Shown here one piece after another: positions 49,407 through 57,832 of a stretch of 64,000 nucleotides of DNA. The position numbers and the translations under genes were made by a program. A model generated the notes under the pieces. That model ran no database searches. It was not told the DNA's origin and was given only the letters and a program-made list of their open reading frames with translations. The stretch's first letter is position 1. The number at the start of each line of letters is the position of its first letter. The DNA is from Rhizobium mesosinicum (GTDB lineage: Bacteria > Pseudomonadota > Alphaproteobacteria > Rhizobiales > Rhizobiaceae): positions 248,001-312,000 of the forward strand of contig NZ_JAEUAK010000006.1 of assembly GCF_019511345.1 (NCBI RefSeq), written 5' to 3'.

Positions 49407-50252
49407 CAGCCCTTTGGCACGCAGTTCCGCAAGGCCGGTATCGCCCTCGCTCTTTGAAAGCTTGCGGCCATCTGCATCCACGACGAGGCGATGATGGTGG
49501 TAGAGGGGCTGCGGCAGGTTGAGCAGGTTCTGCAGCAGCCTGTGCACCGAGGTGGCGTGGAAGAGGTCGAGGCCGCGCACGACATGGGTCACGCCCTGCA
49601 GCGCATCATCGATGACGACGGAGAGATGGTAGCTGGAGGGGGCATCCGAGCGTGACAGAACGACGTCGCCCCAGGCGGCGGGCTCGGCCAGGATTTCGCC
49701 CTTTCGTTCATCGCCGGTCTCCGTCCAGAACAGCGGTTCGCCGATCACGTCCAATGCCCTGTTCATGTCGAGCCGCCAGGCATGTTTGAGACCGGAGACC
49801 AGCATCGCATCGCGTTCTTCCTCGCTGCGGTCACGGTCGTCCGCTGGGTAGTGCGGCATGCCGTCCGGATCGCGCGGCCAGGTTTCGTCCATTCTCTCAT
49901 AGGCGGCGACGCGTGTTTTGACTTCACCGCGCGTCAGGAAAGAAGGATAAACCAGTCCGCGTTCGATCAGTGAATGAAGGGCCGCCTGGTATTCGGAAAA
50001 ATGTTCCTGCTGGCGACGGACCGGCTGTTCCCACTCAATGCCAAGCAATTCGAGATCGGTGTAGATGCCGGATTCGAATTCGGGTGTACAACGCGTCAGA
50101 TCGATGTCTTCGATACGCAGCAGCAGCCGACCGTCTGCGGCCTTGGCCATGTCATCGTTCAGGAAAGCCGACAGCGCGTGACCGAGATGCAGCGGCCCAT
50201 TGGGGCTCGGGGCGAAACGGAAAACGGGTTTTTGACGCGGAGTCGTGATCAT
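49371..50252 (-). CDS. gluQ: Glutamyl-queuosine tRNA(Asp) synthetase (GluQRS)
   Basis: A 293-aa truncated glutamyl-tRNA synthetase that attaches glutamate to queuosine in tRNA-Asp. The HIGH motif appears as HLGH (22-25) in APSPNGPLHLGHAL and KLSKS near residue 260 as the KMSKS motif; IEDIDLTRC follows. There is no anticodon domain. The zinc-binding cysteines of E. coli GluQRS are replaced (YPSFLTRGEVK). It overlaps the brkB tail and the alkA start, and the frame extends upstream to 50441 without support. It connects with the queuosine-precursor transporter elsewhere in this window. Confidence 0.9.
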   Translation of the reverse strand: MITTPRQKPVFRFAPSPNGPLHLGHALSAFLNDDMAKAADGRLLLRIEDIDLTRCTPEFESGIYTDLELLGIEWEQPVRRQQEHFSEYQAALHSLIERGLVYPSFLTRGEVKTRVAAYERMDETWPRDPDGMPHYPADDRDRSEEERDAMLVSGLKHAWRLDMNRALDVIGEPLFWTETGDERKGEILAEPAAWGDVVLSRSDAPSSYHLSVVIDDALQGVTHVVRGLDLFHATSVHRLLQNLLNLPQPLYHHHRLVVDADGRKLSKSEGDTGLAELRAKGLSAADIRRLVGL

Positions 50253-50937
50253 GCTTTCTTTTGACATGGATTTGAAGCGATCGCGAGGCAAGGTGCGGGT
50301 CATCGTCAATGAAAAGGATATTGAAGAGGGGCTTGCCGCTCTTGTTGCTCTCGATCCACGGCTCATGGCGATTGCCAGGGAAGCCGGTCCTGTTCCGCTC
50401 AGGCTGCGCGAGCCGGGCTTTGCCGGCCTTGCCCATATCATCGTTTCGCAGATGGTATCTCGCGCCAGCGCCGAGGCGATCTGGCGGCGGATGCAGCCGG
50501 CGAGCGGACTGCTGAGCGCGGAGACCTACCTCCTGTTTCATCCAGAGGCCTGGCGCGAATTCGGGCTTTCCCGCGCCAAGGCCGACGCGCTGACGCGGAT
50601 TGCGCAAGCCGTCGCTTCCGGGCGAATCGATCTGCAAGGGCTGGTTCAAAAGCCACCTGCCGAGGCGCTCGCGGAACTGACTGCGCAGAAGGGAATCGGG
50701 CCGTGGACGGCAGAGGTCTATTTGATGTTCTGCGGCGGGCATGCGGATGTTTTTCCGGCGGGTGACGTGGCGCTTCAGGCGGCGGTCGCTGCGGCATTCG
50801 GTCTCGCTGAACGCCCGCAAGCCAAGGTGCTTGCAGGGCTTGCGGAAATCTGGTCGCCCTGGCGCTCGGTGGCAGCCAGGCTCTTCTGGGCTTATTACGC
50901 CGCAAAAATGCGTCGCGACGTGCTGCCGATCGGCTAA
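50251..50937 (+). CDS. DNA-3-methyladenine glycosylase, AlkA type
   Basis: A 228-aa base-excision enzyme. The HhH-GPD motif is LTAQKGIGPWTAEVYLM, with the catalytic Asp172 in FPAGDVALQ. The N-terminal part (AGLAHIIVSQMVSRASAEAIW) is the conserved DNA-binding helix. Start ATG 50251 has GGAG eight bases upstream; in-frame ATG 50266 is an alternative without an SD. The start overlaps gluQ's start head to head by two bases. Confidence 0.85.
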   Translation: MLSFDMDLKRSRGKVRVIVNEKDIEEGLAALVALDPRLMAIAREAGPVPLRLREPGFAGLAHIIVSQMVSRASAEAIWRRMQPASGLLSAETYLLFHPEAWREFGLSRAKADALTRIAQAVASGRIDLQGLVQKPPAEALAELTAQKGIGPWTAEVYLMFCGGHADVFPAGDVALQAAVAAAFGLAERPQAKVLAGLAEIWSPWRSVAARLFWAYYAAKMRRDVLPIG

Positions 50938-51049
50938 CGGGTTCCGTCCCTCAATTTGCCTTTATCCCCTGAATTTATTGGACTTCACAATCCTGTAACA
51001 ACCGGCCTAATATACAAGTGCAGATGCCGAATCGATCCAGGAGGGCTCC

Positions 51050-51607
51050 TTGACGATTGCAGTCTCACCACAGGCCCTGCCAGCGCTCGTCCTGAACGCT
51101 GACTACCGGCCACTGAGTTATTACCCCTTGTCGCTGTGGTCCTGGCAGGACGCGATCAAGGCGGTATTTCTCGACCGTGTGAACATCATTGCGGAATACG
51201 AGCACGAGGTTTCCTCACCGAGCTTCTCGATGCGGCTGCCGAGTGTCGTATGCCTAAAAACTTACGTTCAGCCGTCACGCAATCCCGCCTTCACCCGTTT
51301 CAATGTCTTCCTGCGCGACCGGTTCGAGTGCCAGTATTGCGGCGCTCATGACGATCTGACTTTCGACCACGTCATTCCACGTGCCCATGGCGGCGAGACG
51401 ACCTGGGAGAATGTCGTGGCGGCGTGTTCGCCCTGCAATCTGCGCAAGGGCAGCAAGCTTCCGAAGCAGGCAAGCATGTTCCCGGCGCAGAAGCCGTACC
51501 AGCCGACCGTGCAGGATCTGCACAATAACGGCCGGCTCTTCCCGCCGAACTATCTACACGATAGCTGGCTCGACTACCTCTACTGGGATACCGAGCTGCA
51601 GCCCTGA
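51050..51607 (+). CDS. HNH endonuclease
   Basis: A 185-aa protein with a TTG start at 51050 after AGGAGG. The C-terminal half is an HNH domain: CQYCG, TFDHVIPRAHGG, WENVVAACSPCNLRKG, so Cys pairs, the DHVIPRAHGG core and the N-x8-CNLRKG motif are all present. The N-terminal part (VLNADYRPLSYYPLSLWSWQ) is conserved in this group. The biological role is unknown; such stand-alone HNH proteins occur throughout Rhizobiales. It ends ten bases from the convergent dsbB. Confidence 0.9.
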   Translation: MTIAVSPQALPALVLNADYRPLSYYPLSLWSWQDAIKAVFLDRVNIIAEYEHEVSSPSFSMRLPSVVCLKTYVQPSRNPAFTRFNVFLRDRFECQYCGAHDDLTFDHVIPRAHGGETTWENVVAACSPCNLRKGSKLPKQASMFPAQKPYQPTVQDLHNNGRLFPPNYLHDSWLDYLYWDTELQP

Positions 51608-51616
51608 TCGAATTGA

Positions 51617-52132
51617 TTACGCGGTCTTCTTCACGCTCCAGAATGCGAAGGCTGCGAGGATCAGGCTTGCGATCACATTCCAACCCGCAAAAGACAGGCC
51701 GAGAACGCGCAGTGCTGCGTCCGTGCAGGACGGGCCTTTGATCGTGTTCAGTTCGCCCAGGAGATCGCCGGCATTGGTGGTCATGCTGCTTGCGGTGGTC
51801 GAGCAGGTGGCGGGGCCTGGCCAGAAGTGCCACTCCACGCCTGAGTGATAGACCCCCATGCCGGCGCCCACGAGCATCAGGATGCCGACCGCGAGAATGA
51901 TGGCGCGCGTCATCCAGTTCGGCAGGCCGAGGAGGGCGGCTACCGCGCCAACGATCGCGATCGGAATACCATAGTAGTAGGGCTGGCGCTGCAGCAGGCA
52001 GAGCGCGCAGGGAATATAGCCGCCGATATACTGGAAGCCGAGAGCCGTTCCGACGACCACTGCCATGGCGACGGCAAGCAGCAGAGAGAGGGTGAAGCCC
52101 GGGCGGGCAAGCGGCGAGGCGGTGGCATTCAT
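51617..52132 (-). CDS. dsbB: Disulfide bond formation protein B
   Basis: A 171-aa inner-membrane protein with four helices. Cys42 and Cys45 (CALC, in GGYIPCALCLLQRQ) and the second periplasmic pair (PATCSTTASSM and GPSCTD) form the redox relay that reoxidises DsbA with ubiquinone. QRQPYY follows the first pair as expected. Start ATG 52132 has GGAG seven bases upstream. It lies 22 bases after yqaA on the same strand. Confidence 0.88.
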   Translation of the reverse strand: MNATASPLARPGFTLSLLLAVAMAVVVGTALGFQYIGGYIPCALCLLQRQPYYYGIPIAIVGAVAALLGLPNWMTRAIILAVGILMLVGAGMGVYHSGVEWHFWPGPATCSTTASSMTTNAGDLLGELNTIKGPSCTDAALRVLGLSFAGWNVIASLILAAFAFWSVKKTA

Positions 52133-52154
52133 GGCGGAGCTCCGCGAAGTTGGC

Positions 52155-52745
52155 TCAGTGGGCAAAATATCGGTAGGCTAGATATAGCACGATCACGACC
52201 GCAGCGCCGATGCCGACGATCTGGCCGAGGCGCTTCTCGATGAAGTGGCGGATCGGCTCGCCGTAACGACGCAGCAGCCAGGCAAGGAACAGGAAACGGG
52301 CGCCGCGGGCGATGATCGCCGAGACGATGAAGAGCGGCAGGCTGACATGAATGACGCCTGATAGAATCGTGACGATCTTGATTGGTGGCAGATGCGCCAG
52401 GCCCGAAGTGACGAGGAGCAGCAGGATCGTCTCATAAGTGACGTAGGATTTCATCTGCTCGAATTGATCGAGCTTTCCATAAAATTCCAGAACCGGGCGT
52501 GCCACGGTTTCGTAGGCAAAATAGCCGAGCGCCCAGCCGGCGATGCCGCCCAGCACCGATGCGACCGTGGCGACGATCGCGTAGCGATAGGAGCGTTCGG
52601 GCTTCGCAAGCGCCATCGGCAGGAAGAGCACGTCAGCGGGGACCAGAAAGACGGAGCTTTCGACGAAGGCGATGACGGCGAGCCAGACTTCGGCCGATTT
52701 CTTCGAGGCCAGAGACATGGTCCAGTCGTAAAGTCTGCGGAGCAT
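52155..52745 (-). CDS. YqaA family (VTT/DedA-like) membrane protein
   Basis: A 196-aa membrane protein. The VTT-type domain is clear: VWLAVIAFVESSVFLVPADV, ATVASVLGGIAGWALGYF, TSGLAHLPPIKIVTILSG. The YqaA group is related to DedA, whose members affect lipid carrier transport, but this one is uncharacterised. Start ATG 52745 is preceded by AAAGGAAACGG. It precedes dsbB on the same strand. Confidence 0.85.
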   Translation of the reverse strand: MLRRLYDWTMSLASKKSAEVWLAVIAFVESSVFLVPADVLFLPMALAKPERSYRYAIVATVASVLGGIAGWALGYFAYETVARPVLEFYGKLDQFEQMKSYVTYETILLLLVTSGLAHLPPIKIVTILSGVIHVSLPLFIVSAIIARGARFLFLAWLLRRYGEPIRHFIEKRLGQIVGIGAAVVIVLYLAYRYFAH

Positions 52746-52944
52746 CCGTTTCCTTTCTCTGTTGCAACGCACAAAGCATTAGGGGGCGATCACGGTGCTG
52801 TAAATGCTCGGCCTGTGGCTTCCTGGCGTTCCCGCTGAAAATTTTCGTGATCTGATGCAGGTATTCCCTCCCAATATCTTGCGGGATGGCAAAAGCGCCA
52901 AACTAGGTCAGGCTGGGTTCTCGTTCGACGAATCCGGGCATGTC

Positions 52945-53244
52945 ATGAAATTCAGGGTCATAGAGGGCGGGCTCAGTTCCGCAGGGGAGCGGGATAGGCA
53001 AGCGAGCGGTCGTGGGCCGGGGCGCGAGGATATCCGGCGCGAGGCGGCTCGTCGTTTGAGCGCCAGCGGCTATCACCGTTCCCGCATCATGGAAGCAGCC
53101 GGCGTGCCGATATCGCCGGCGTTGCAATATTTCGCCATGCAGATCGATTTCGCTGCAGATGCCATCTGCCGGCTCGATCCCATCCCGGCCGATTTTCGTT
53201 CCGATCTTTACTGGCCGAAGCTGGATGACGCTGCGACGGCGTGA
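52945..53244 (+). CDS. Conserved hypothetical protein
   Basis: A 99-aa basic protein starting MKFRVIEGGLSSAGER. Its coding is supported by GC-rich third positions from here on, which the region 52804-52944 lacks even though the frame is open. A helical segment (REDIRREAARRLSASGYHRS) and ALQYFAMQIDFAADAICRLDPIPADFRSDLYWP are conserved in rhizobial hypotheticals that I recall. No function. There is no clear ribosome-binding site, so the start is uncertain. Confidence 0.55.
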   Translation: MKFRVIEGGLSSAGERDRQASGRGPGREDIRREAARRLSASGYHRSRIMEAAGVPISPALQYFAMQIDFAADAICRLDPIPADFRSDLYWPKLDDAATA

Positions 53245-53265
53245 TCGGGCTTGCGCTCCGAGCGC

Positions 53266-55011
53266 CTACGACAGGTCCATGGATTTTTCCCACTGCTGGC
53301 GCATGACGTTCATCTCGGTGCGCTTCTGCGCCATTTCGCTGACGATGGTGCGAAGGTTCGGGTGGCGAGACATGAACATGTTGAAGTCACGCCGCTCCAG
53401 TACTTCGAACTGGCAGAAATCGACAGCGATGACATCGGCCGTGCGACGTCCGCCGCTGAGCAGCGCCATTTCGCCGAAAAAGGCACCGGGCTCGAGCCGC
53501 ACAGCGCCGCTTGCCAGCCGCACCTCTACCGCACCGGAGGAGATGAAATACATGCTGTCGCCGCGGTCGCCGCGGCGGATGACGCGTTCGCCGGGTGAGG
53601 CGAGTTTGGGGTTGAACAGCAGGAGGAGTTCTTCGAGCGCGTCCTCGCCAACTTCGGAGAAGAGCGGGAAAGTCTCGACCAACTGCTGGATCCGCAGATA
53701 ATGCTGACGCGCGCGCTCCTCGCCTAGTGCCCTGATCTTTTCCAGTTCCCGCGCCAAGGCGTCCTGGTTTTTCCGGCCGTAGCCTTCGTAGATGCGCGGC
53801 CACTTCACCTTGATCTGGCGGTTCAGCTTCTCCGCCACGAAGATCACGAGGGGGTTCACCGTGATGGAAAGGATTGCTGCGGCAAGGATCAGATCCTGTC
53901 CTTCATGCGGCAGGAGCCCGAGCGAAACGCCGAGGCCGGCAAGGATGAAGGAGAATTCGCCGATCTGGGCAAGGCCGCCGGCAGCCGTCAGGCCCATTCC
54001 GATCGGATAGCGCAACAGGGCGACGATCCCGAAAGAGATGATTGCCTTGCCGACGATGATCAGCGCCAACGCGCCGATAACAGCCAAAGGCTGACGCACG
54101 ATGACCGACGGATCGAAGAGCATGCCGACCGAGACGAAAAAGAGCACCGAAAAGGCATTCTGCAGCGGCAGGGAGTCGGCGGCGGCGCGATGGCTGAGGT
54201 GGGATTCGCTCATGACCACGCCGGCGAAGAAGGCACCCAGCGCAAAGGAAACGCCGAAGATCGCCGCCGAGCCGAAGGCGATGCCGAGCGCAATGGCGAG
54301 CACTGTGAGCGTGAAGAGTTCACGCGAGCCGGTGCGGGCGATCAAAGTCAAAAGCCAGGGCACGATGCGCGGCCCGAGGAAGATCGCCATGGCGGCAAAG
54401 GCTCCGACCTTCAGCAGGGTGAGGGCGATCGTGGCCGAAAGCGGCAGGTCGAGACCATGCGAGGCGGTGTCGCTCGCATGTCCGCCCAGAAGTTCGGCGA
54501 GGGCCGGCAGCAGCACGAGCGCCAGTACCATGGCGAGATCCTCGACGATCAACCAGCCGACGGCTACGCGCCCGCCGGCGGTATTGACGAGGTTGCGATC
54601 TTCCAGCGCTTTCAGGAGCACGACCGTGCTGGCAACCGAAAGGCTGAGGCCGAAGACGATACCGGCGCCGAGGCTCCAGCCCCAGAATTCGCCAAGGCCG
54701 ACGCCGAGCAAGGTGGCAAGCAGGATCTGGCCAATCGCGCCCGGCACGGCGATGCCGCGCACAGCCAAAAGATCGGATGCGGAGAAGTGCAGACCGACGC
54801 CGAACATCAGCAGGATCACGCCCATTTCGGCGAGCTGGCTCGCAAGCTCCGTGTCGGCGACAAAGCCCGGTGTGAATGGTCCCATGAGAATGCCGGCGAA
54901 GAGATAGCCGACCAGCGGCGGCAGTCGCAGCCTGTCGGCGCAATAGCCAAGAACCGCCGCAAAGACGAAGCTTACAGCCACCGTCGCAATCAATCCCGCT
55001 TCCTGATGCAT
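53266..55011 (-). CDS. Cation/proton antiporter with cyclic nucleotide-binding domain
   Basis: A 581-aa protein. Residues 5-385 are a Na+/H+ exchanger (CPA2, KefB-like) domain of about 12 helices, including PPLVGYLFAGILMGPFTPG and GLAQIGEFSFILAGLG. About 455-560 form a cNMP-binding domain (LFNPKLASPGERVIRRGDRG, MYFISSGAVEVRLASG, FFGEMALLSGGRRTADVIAV). The usual TrkA-N (RCK) domain is absent. It probably moves K+ or Na+ against protons with ligand control. Start ATG 55011 after AGAGG. Confidence 0.88.
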   Translation of the reverse strand: MHQEAGLIATVAVSFVFAAVLGYCADRLRLPPLVGYLFAGILMGPFTPGFVADTELASQLAEMGVILLMFGVGLHFSASDLLAVRGIAVPGAIGQILLATLLGVGLGEFWGWSLGAGIVFGLSLSVASTVVLLKALEDRNLVNTAGGRVAVGWLIVEDLAMVLALVLLPALAELLGGHASDTASHGLDLPLSATIALTLLKVGAFAAMAIFLGPRIVPWLLTLIARTGSRELFTLTVLAIALGIAFGSAAIFGVSFALGAFFAGVVMSESHLSHRAAADSLPLQNAFSVLFFVSVGMLFDPSVIVRQPLAVIGALALIIVGKAIISFGIVALLRYPIGMGLTAAGGLAQIGEFSFILAGLGVSLGLLPHEGQDLILAAAILSITVNPLVIFVAEKLNRQIKVKWPRIYEGYGRKNQDALARELEKIRALGEERARQHYLRIQQLVETFPLFSEVGEDALEELLLLFNPKLASPGERVIRRGDRGDSMYFISSGAVEVRLASGAVRLEPGAFFGEMALLSGGRRTADVIAVDFCQFEVLERRDFNMFMSRHPNLRTIVSEMAQKRTEMNVMRQQWEKSMDLS

Positions 55012-55169
55012 CCGCCCTCTCACAATGCCCCGCGGCCGGCACTTTAGGATGAAGCGCCGGCAAAGTTAAAGAGTTGATTTGGATGGATTAGACCTGGATG
55101 GCCGGCTTTTTGAGCGGAACCACTAAGCTCCCGTGTCGTTGCTTATACATGAAGACAAGGAGAAGAAAG

Positions 55170-55475
55170 ATGCGAAAGATCATCATCAACTGCGCAATCG
55201 CAGCCCTGGCCCTGGGCTCGGCTGCAGCGCCTGCAATGGCAGACAGCGTTACGGTCACACGCGAGCGTTCCTATGATGGATATGACGGATATGACCGGTA
55301 TGACCGCGACAGGGTCCGCCCCGGCGTTACCATCAGTGATCGCGGCATTACGTTCGGCGCGGTGCGCGAACGCGATCGCTGGCGCGATCGGGACCGTGAC
55401 CGCTGCTACACGCGTAGCGTGACCCGTCAGACCGATGAAGGTACTGTCACAAAAACAGTAAGGCGGTGTGACTAA
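55170..55475 (+). CDS. Small secreted protein with a C-x20-C pair
   Basis: A 101-aa product. AAGGAG lies eight bases before ATG 55170. The signal peptide (KIIINCAIAALALGSAAAPA) ends after AMA near residue 24, mature start DSVTVT. A Tyr/Asp/Arg-rich middle (YDGYDGYDRYDRDR) is followed by a segment from Cys-Tyr-Thr-Arg to Cys-Asp with 20 residues between the cysteines. The gene at 3221-3469 has the same plan and spacing. Function unknown. Confidence 0.78.
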   Translation: MRKIIINCAIAALALGSAAAPAMADSVTVTRERSYDGYDGYDRYDRDRVRPGVTISDRGITFGAVRERDRWRDRDRDRCYTRSVTRQTDEGTVTKTVRRCD

Positions 55476-55531
55476 GCAGCAGGCTGGGGCTCTGTATTTC
55501 GCGGAACTTCAGCATCGTCCGCCACGGATAG

Positions 55532-55557
55532 TGCCCTCGCCCTTGAGGGCGTGGGCA
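55532..55557. other. Hairpin between small protein gene and tRNA-Leu
   Basis: TGCCC-T-CGCCC and GGGCG-T-GGGCA pair with a T.T mismatch around TTGA. No T-run on either strand. It may be a rho-dependent or mRNA-stabilising stem. Confidence 0.4.
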
Positions 55558-55588
55558 AGCACAAAAGGAATATGCTGTTGGAGACATT

Positions 55589-55673
55589 TGGTGCCCCATG
55601 CCGGGGTCGAACCAGCACTTCTTTCGAAACTCGATTTTGAGTCGAGCGCGTCTACCAATTCCGCCAATGGGGC
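55589..55673 (-). tRNA. tRNA-Leu (anticodon CAA)
   Basis: Minus-strand 85-nt class II tRNA. The acceptor stem GCCCCAT pairs with ATGGGGC, discriminator A, CCA encoded. Anticodon stem CTCGA/TCGAG, loop CTCAAAA, anticodon CAA (reads UUG). A long variable arm and GGTTCGACCCC T arm are present. Confidence 0.95.
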
Positions 55674-55757
55674 AGCGAAATACGAGGCGGCTGTCTAACA
55701 TGCGTTCGCCCGCGCGTGCAAGACGGCGGGCGAAGTTTTGGCGCTTAGAAGTGTGGT

Positions 55758-57053
55758 TTAGTGGGCGACTGCCTCACTTGAGGCAGTGAGGCCGGATTTC
55801 TTCAGCGTAATAGCGAGAACCGAGGCCAATAGGCAGAAGGCGCCGGCGATGAAGAAGGCCGGCAGGTAGCTTTCCAGCGCTGTGCGCGACAGGCCGGCAC
55901 CATAAGCTGCGGTGGCAGCACCAAGCTGATGACCGGCGAAGACCCAGCCGAAGACGAGGCCGGCTTTTTCACGGCCGAAGCGGTCGGCGGCGATCTTGAC
56001 TGTCGGCGGCACGGTGGCGATCCAGTCCAGACCATAGAAGACGGCGAAGATCGACAGGCCGTAGAAGCTGAAATCGCTGAAAGGCAGGAAGAGCAGCGAG
56101 AGGCCGCGCAGGCCGTAATACCAGAACAGCAGCCAGCGGTTATCGACGCGGTCTGAGAGCCAGCCGGAGCCGATCGTACCGAAGAAATCGAAGATGCCCA
56201 TGACGGCGAGAACGCTGGCGGCTGCGACCGGCACAATGCCGAAATCGCCGCAAAGTGTGACGAAATGGGTCTGGATGAGGCCGTTGGTGCTGAGGCCGCA
56301 GATGAAGAAGGTGGCAAACAGGATCCAGAAGGTCGAGGTCGTCGAAATATCCCTGAGAACTGTGATCGGTGTTGCAAGCGCTGCGGCGAGCGTGCCGCGG
56401 GCAGGGGCCGGCGTCACCTGGGTTTCGCCGACCGAAGGCAGGTTCACGTCCGAGGGACGGTCACGCATGAAGAGCAGCACGAGAAGGGCCGCGACCATGA
56501 TCATCGCGCAGACGAAGAAGACGGTGGCGCGCCAGCCGTAGCGTTCCGTCAGTTCCGCCATCAGCGGCAGGAAAACGAGCTGGCCGGTTGCTGAGCTTGC
56601 CGAGAGCATGCCGACGACGAGGCCGCGATGCTTGACGAACCAGCGTGTGGAGACCGTGGCCGCCAGCACCATGGCCGTCAGGCCGGTACCGAAGCCGACG
56701 ACGATGCCCCAGAGCGCCAGCAGATGCCAAAGCTTGGTCATGAACAACGAGCCCACGAAGCCTGCGCCGATCAGGGCAAGCGCGAAGACGATGACCTTGC
56801 GGACACCGAAATAATTCATGAAGGCGGCTGCGAAGGGACCCATAAGGCCGAAGAGGATCAGGCGAATGGCGAGGGCGGAGGAAATTTGGGAGGTTTCCCA
56901 GCCGAATTCGTCCTGCAGCGGCTTGATGAGGACGCCCGGTGCGCCCATTGCGCCGGCGGTTACCAGCATGGTCAGGAAGGTGGCGGCGACGACGACCCAT
57001 CCATAGTGAATGTTTCGCCGGGCAAGGGATGATGCAAGGACTGCAGAGACCAT
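55758..57053 (-). CDS. Major facilitator superfamily transporter
   Basis: A 431-aa MFS protein with 12 helices. The cytoplasmic loop between helices 2 and 3 reads FMNYFGVRKVIVFA; loop 8-9 has DRVDNRW. The sequence resembles oxalate/formate-type antiporters and monocarboxylate transporters, but no substrate can be assigned. Start ATG 57053 (MVSAVLASS). It is opposite a TetR regulator whose probable operators lie between the two genes, so it is likely the TetR target. Confidence 0.88.
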   Translation of the reverse strand: MVSAVLASSLARRNIHYGWVVVAATFLTMLVTAGAMGAPGVLIKPLQDEFGWETSQISSALAIRLILFGLMGPFAAAFMNYFGVRKVIVFALALIGAGFVGSLFMTKLWHLLALWGIVVGFGTGLTAMVLAATVSTRWFVKHRGLVVGMLSASSATGQLVFLPLMAELTERYGWRATVFFVCAMIMVAALLVLLFMRDRPSDVNLPSVGETQVTPAPARGTLAAALATPITVLRDISTTSTFWILFATFFICGLSTNGLIQTHFVTLCGDFGIVPVAAASVLAVMGIFDFFGTIGSGWLSDRVDNRWLLFWYYGLRGLSLLFLPFSDFSFYGLSIFAVFYGLDWIATVPPTVKIAADRFGREKAGLVFGWVFAGHQLGAATAAYGAGLSRTALESYLPAFFIAGAFCLLASVLAITLKKSGLTASSEAVAH

Positions 57054-57100
57054 GGGCAAATTCCGTTATGACGTGAGGATCATATACAAGACCGCTTTAC

Positions 57101-57143
57101 ATGACGGTCATCATATTTGTTGCGTATTGATGATGGACATCAT
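57101..57143. promoter_or_regulatory. Two dyad sites in the MFS/TetR promoter region
   Basis: ATGAC-G-GTCAT (57101-57111) and ATGATG-GA-CATCAT (57130-57143) are inverted repeats. CATCATAT occurs just after both cores (57108-57115 TCATCATA, 57138-57145 ACATCATA). Two similar dyads between a TetR gene and its divergent transporter are what an autoregulated operator looks like. Confidence 0.5.
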
Positions 57144-57178
57144 ATAAATTGTCAAGCGACCATTTCCGGAGACGAAAA

Positions 57179-57757
57179 ATGCGGGTCAGCCGCGAGAAAT
57201 TTGCAGAAAACCGCGAGAAGATCCTGACGGCTGCCAGCGTGCTCTTTCGCGAGAACGGGTTCGATGGCGTCGGTGTCGCCGACATCATGAAGGCGGCGGG
57301 TCTTACGCATGGCGGGTTTTACGGCCATTTCGAATCGAAAGACGACCTCGCGCTGGAGGTCAGCCGCAAGCTGATCGAGCGTGTGGAAGAACGCTGGCGT
57401 GAGCTGATCGCCGCTGAGCCAGACAAGCCGCTTCAGGCACTGCTCGATCACTACATCCATTGGCGCACGGTCGACGATCCCGGCGGAAGCTGCGTATTTG
57501 CCTCACTGATTCAGGAAGTCAGCCGCAGCGAAGGCGCGGTTCGTGCGACCTTTAGCGAGGGGCTGTCCACGCTGGTCGATGTGCTGAAGGAGGTGGTGCC
57601 GGGCGCGACCGAGGAAGAGCGCCGCGCCAATGCGACGACGACGCTTTCGTCGATGATGGGGGCCGTCATTCTTGCCCGTGCGGTGGAGGATCGGGCGCTC
57701 GCCGAGCACTTTCTGGTCACGATGCGCCGCAAGCTCGACCCGGTGCGGCAATCTTAG
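57179..57757 (+). CDS. TetR/AcrR family transcriptional regulator
   Basis: A 192-aa repressor. The N-terminal HTH spans about 8-55: REKILTAASVLFRENGFDGV, GVADIMKAAGLTHGGFYGHF. The C-terminal ligand domain includes CVFASLIQEVSRS and SSMMGAVILARAVED (as in TetR_C_6-like proteins). Start ATG 57179 with GGAG eight bases upstream. It probably represses the divergent MFS gene and itself; its ligand is unknown. Confidence 0.9.
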   Translation: MRVSREKFAENREKILTAASVLFRENGFDGVGVADIMKAAGLTHGGFYGHFESKDDLALEVSRKLIERVEERWRELIAAEPDKPLQALLDHYIHWRTVDDPGGSCVFASLIQEVSRSEGAVRATFSEGLSTLVDVLKEVVPGATEEERRANATTTLSSMMGAVILARAVEDRALAEHFLVTMRRKLDPVRQS

Positions 57758-57832
57758 GCCGCGTTCTTTCAGATTCGCTCACTACGCCGTCGGTCTGTAA
57801 CGCATGTCGTCGCGGAAGCGCGGGACGGCGCT

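Noticed and set aside
53905..55047. A 380-codon open frame opposite the cation/proton antiporter
   Set aside because: Asp/Glu/Arg/Gln-rich antisense shadow of membrane-helix codons, no domain.
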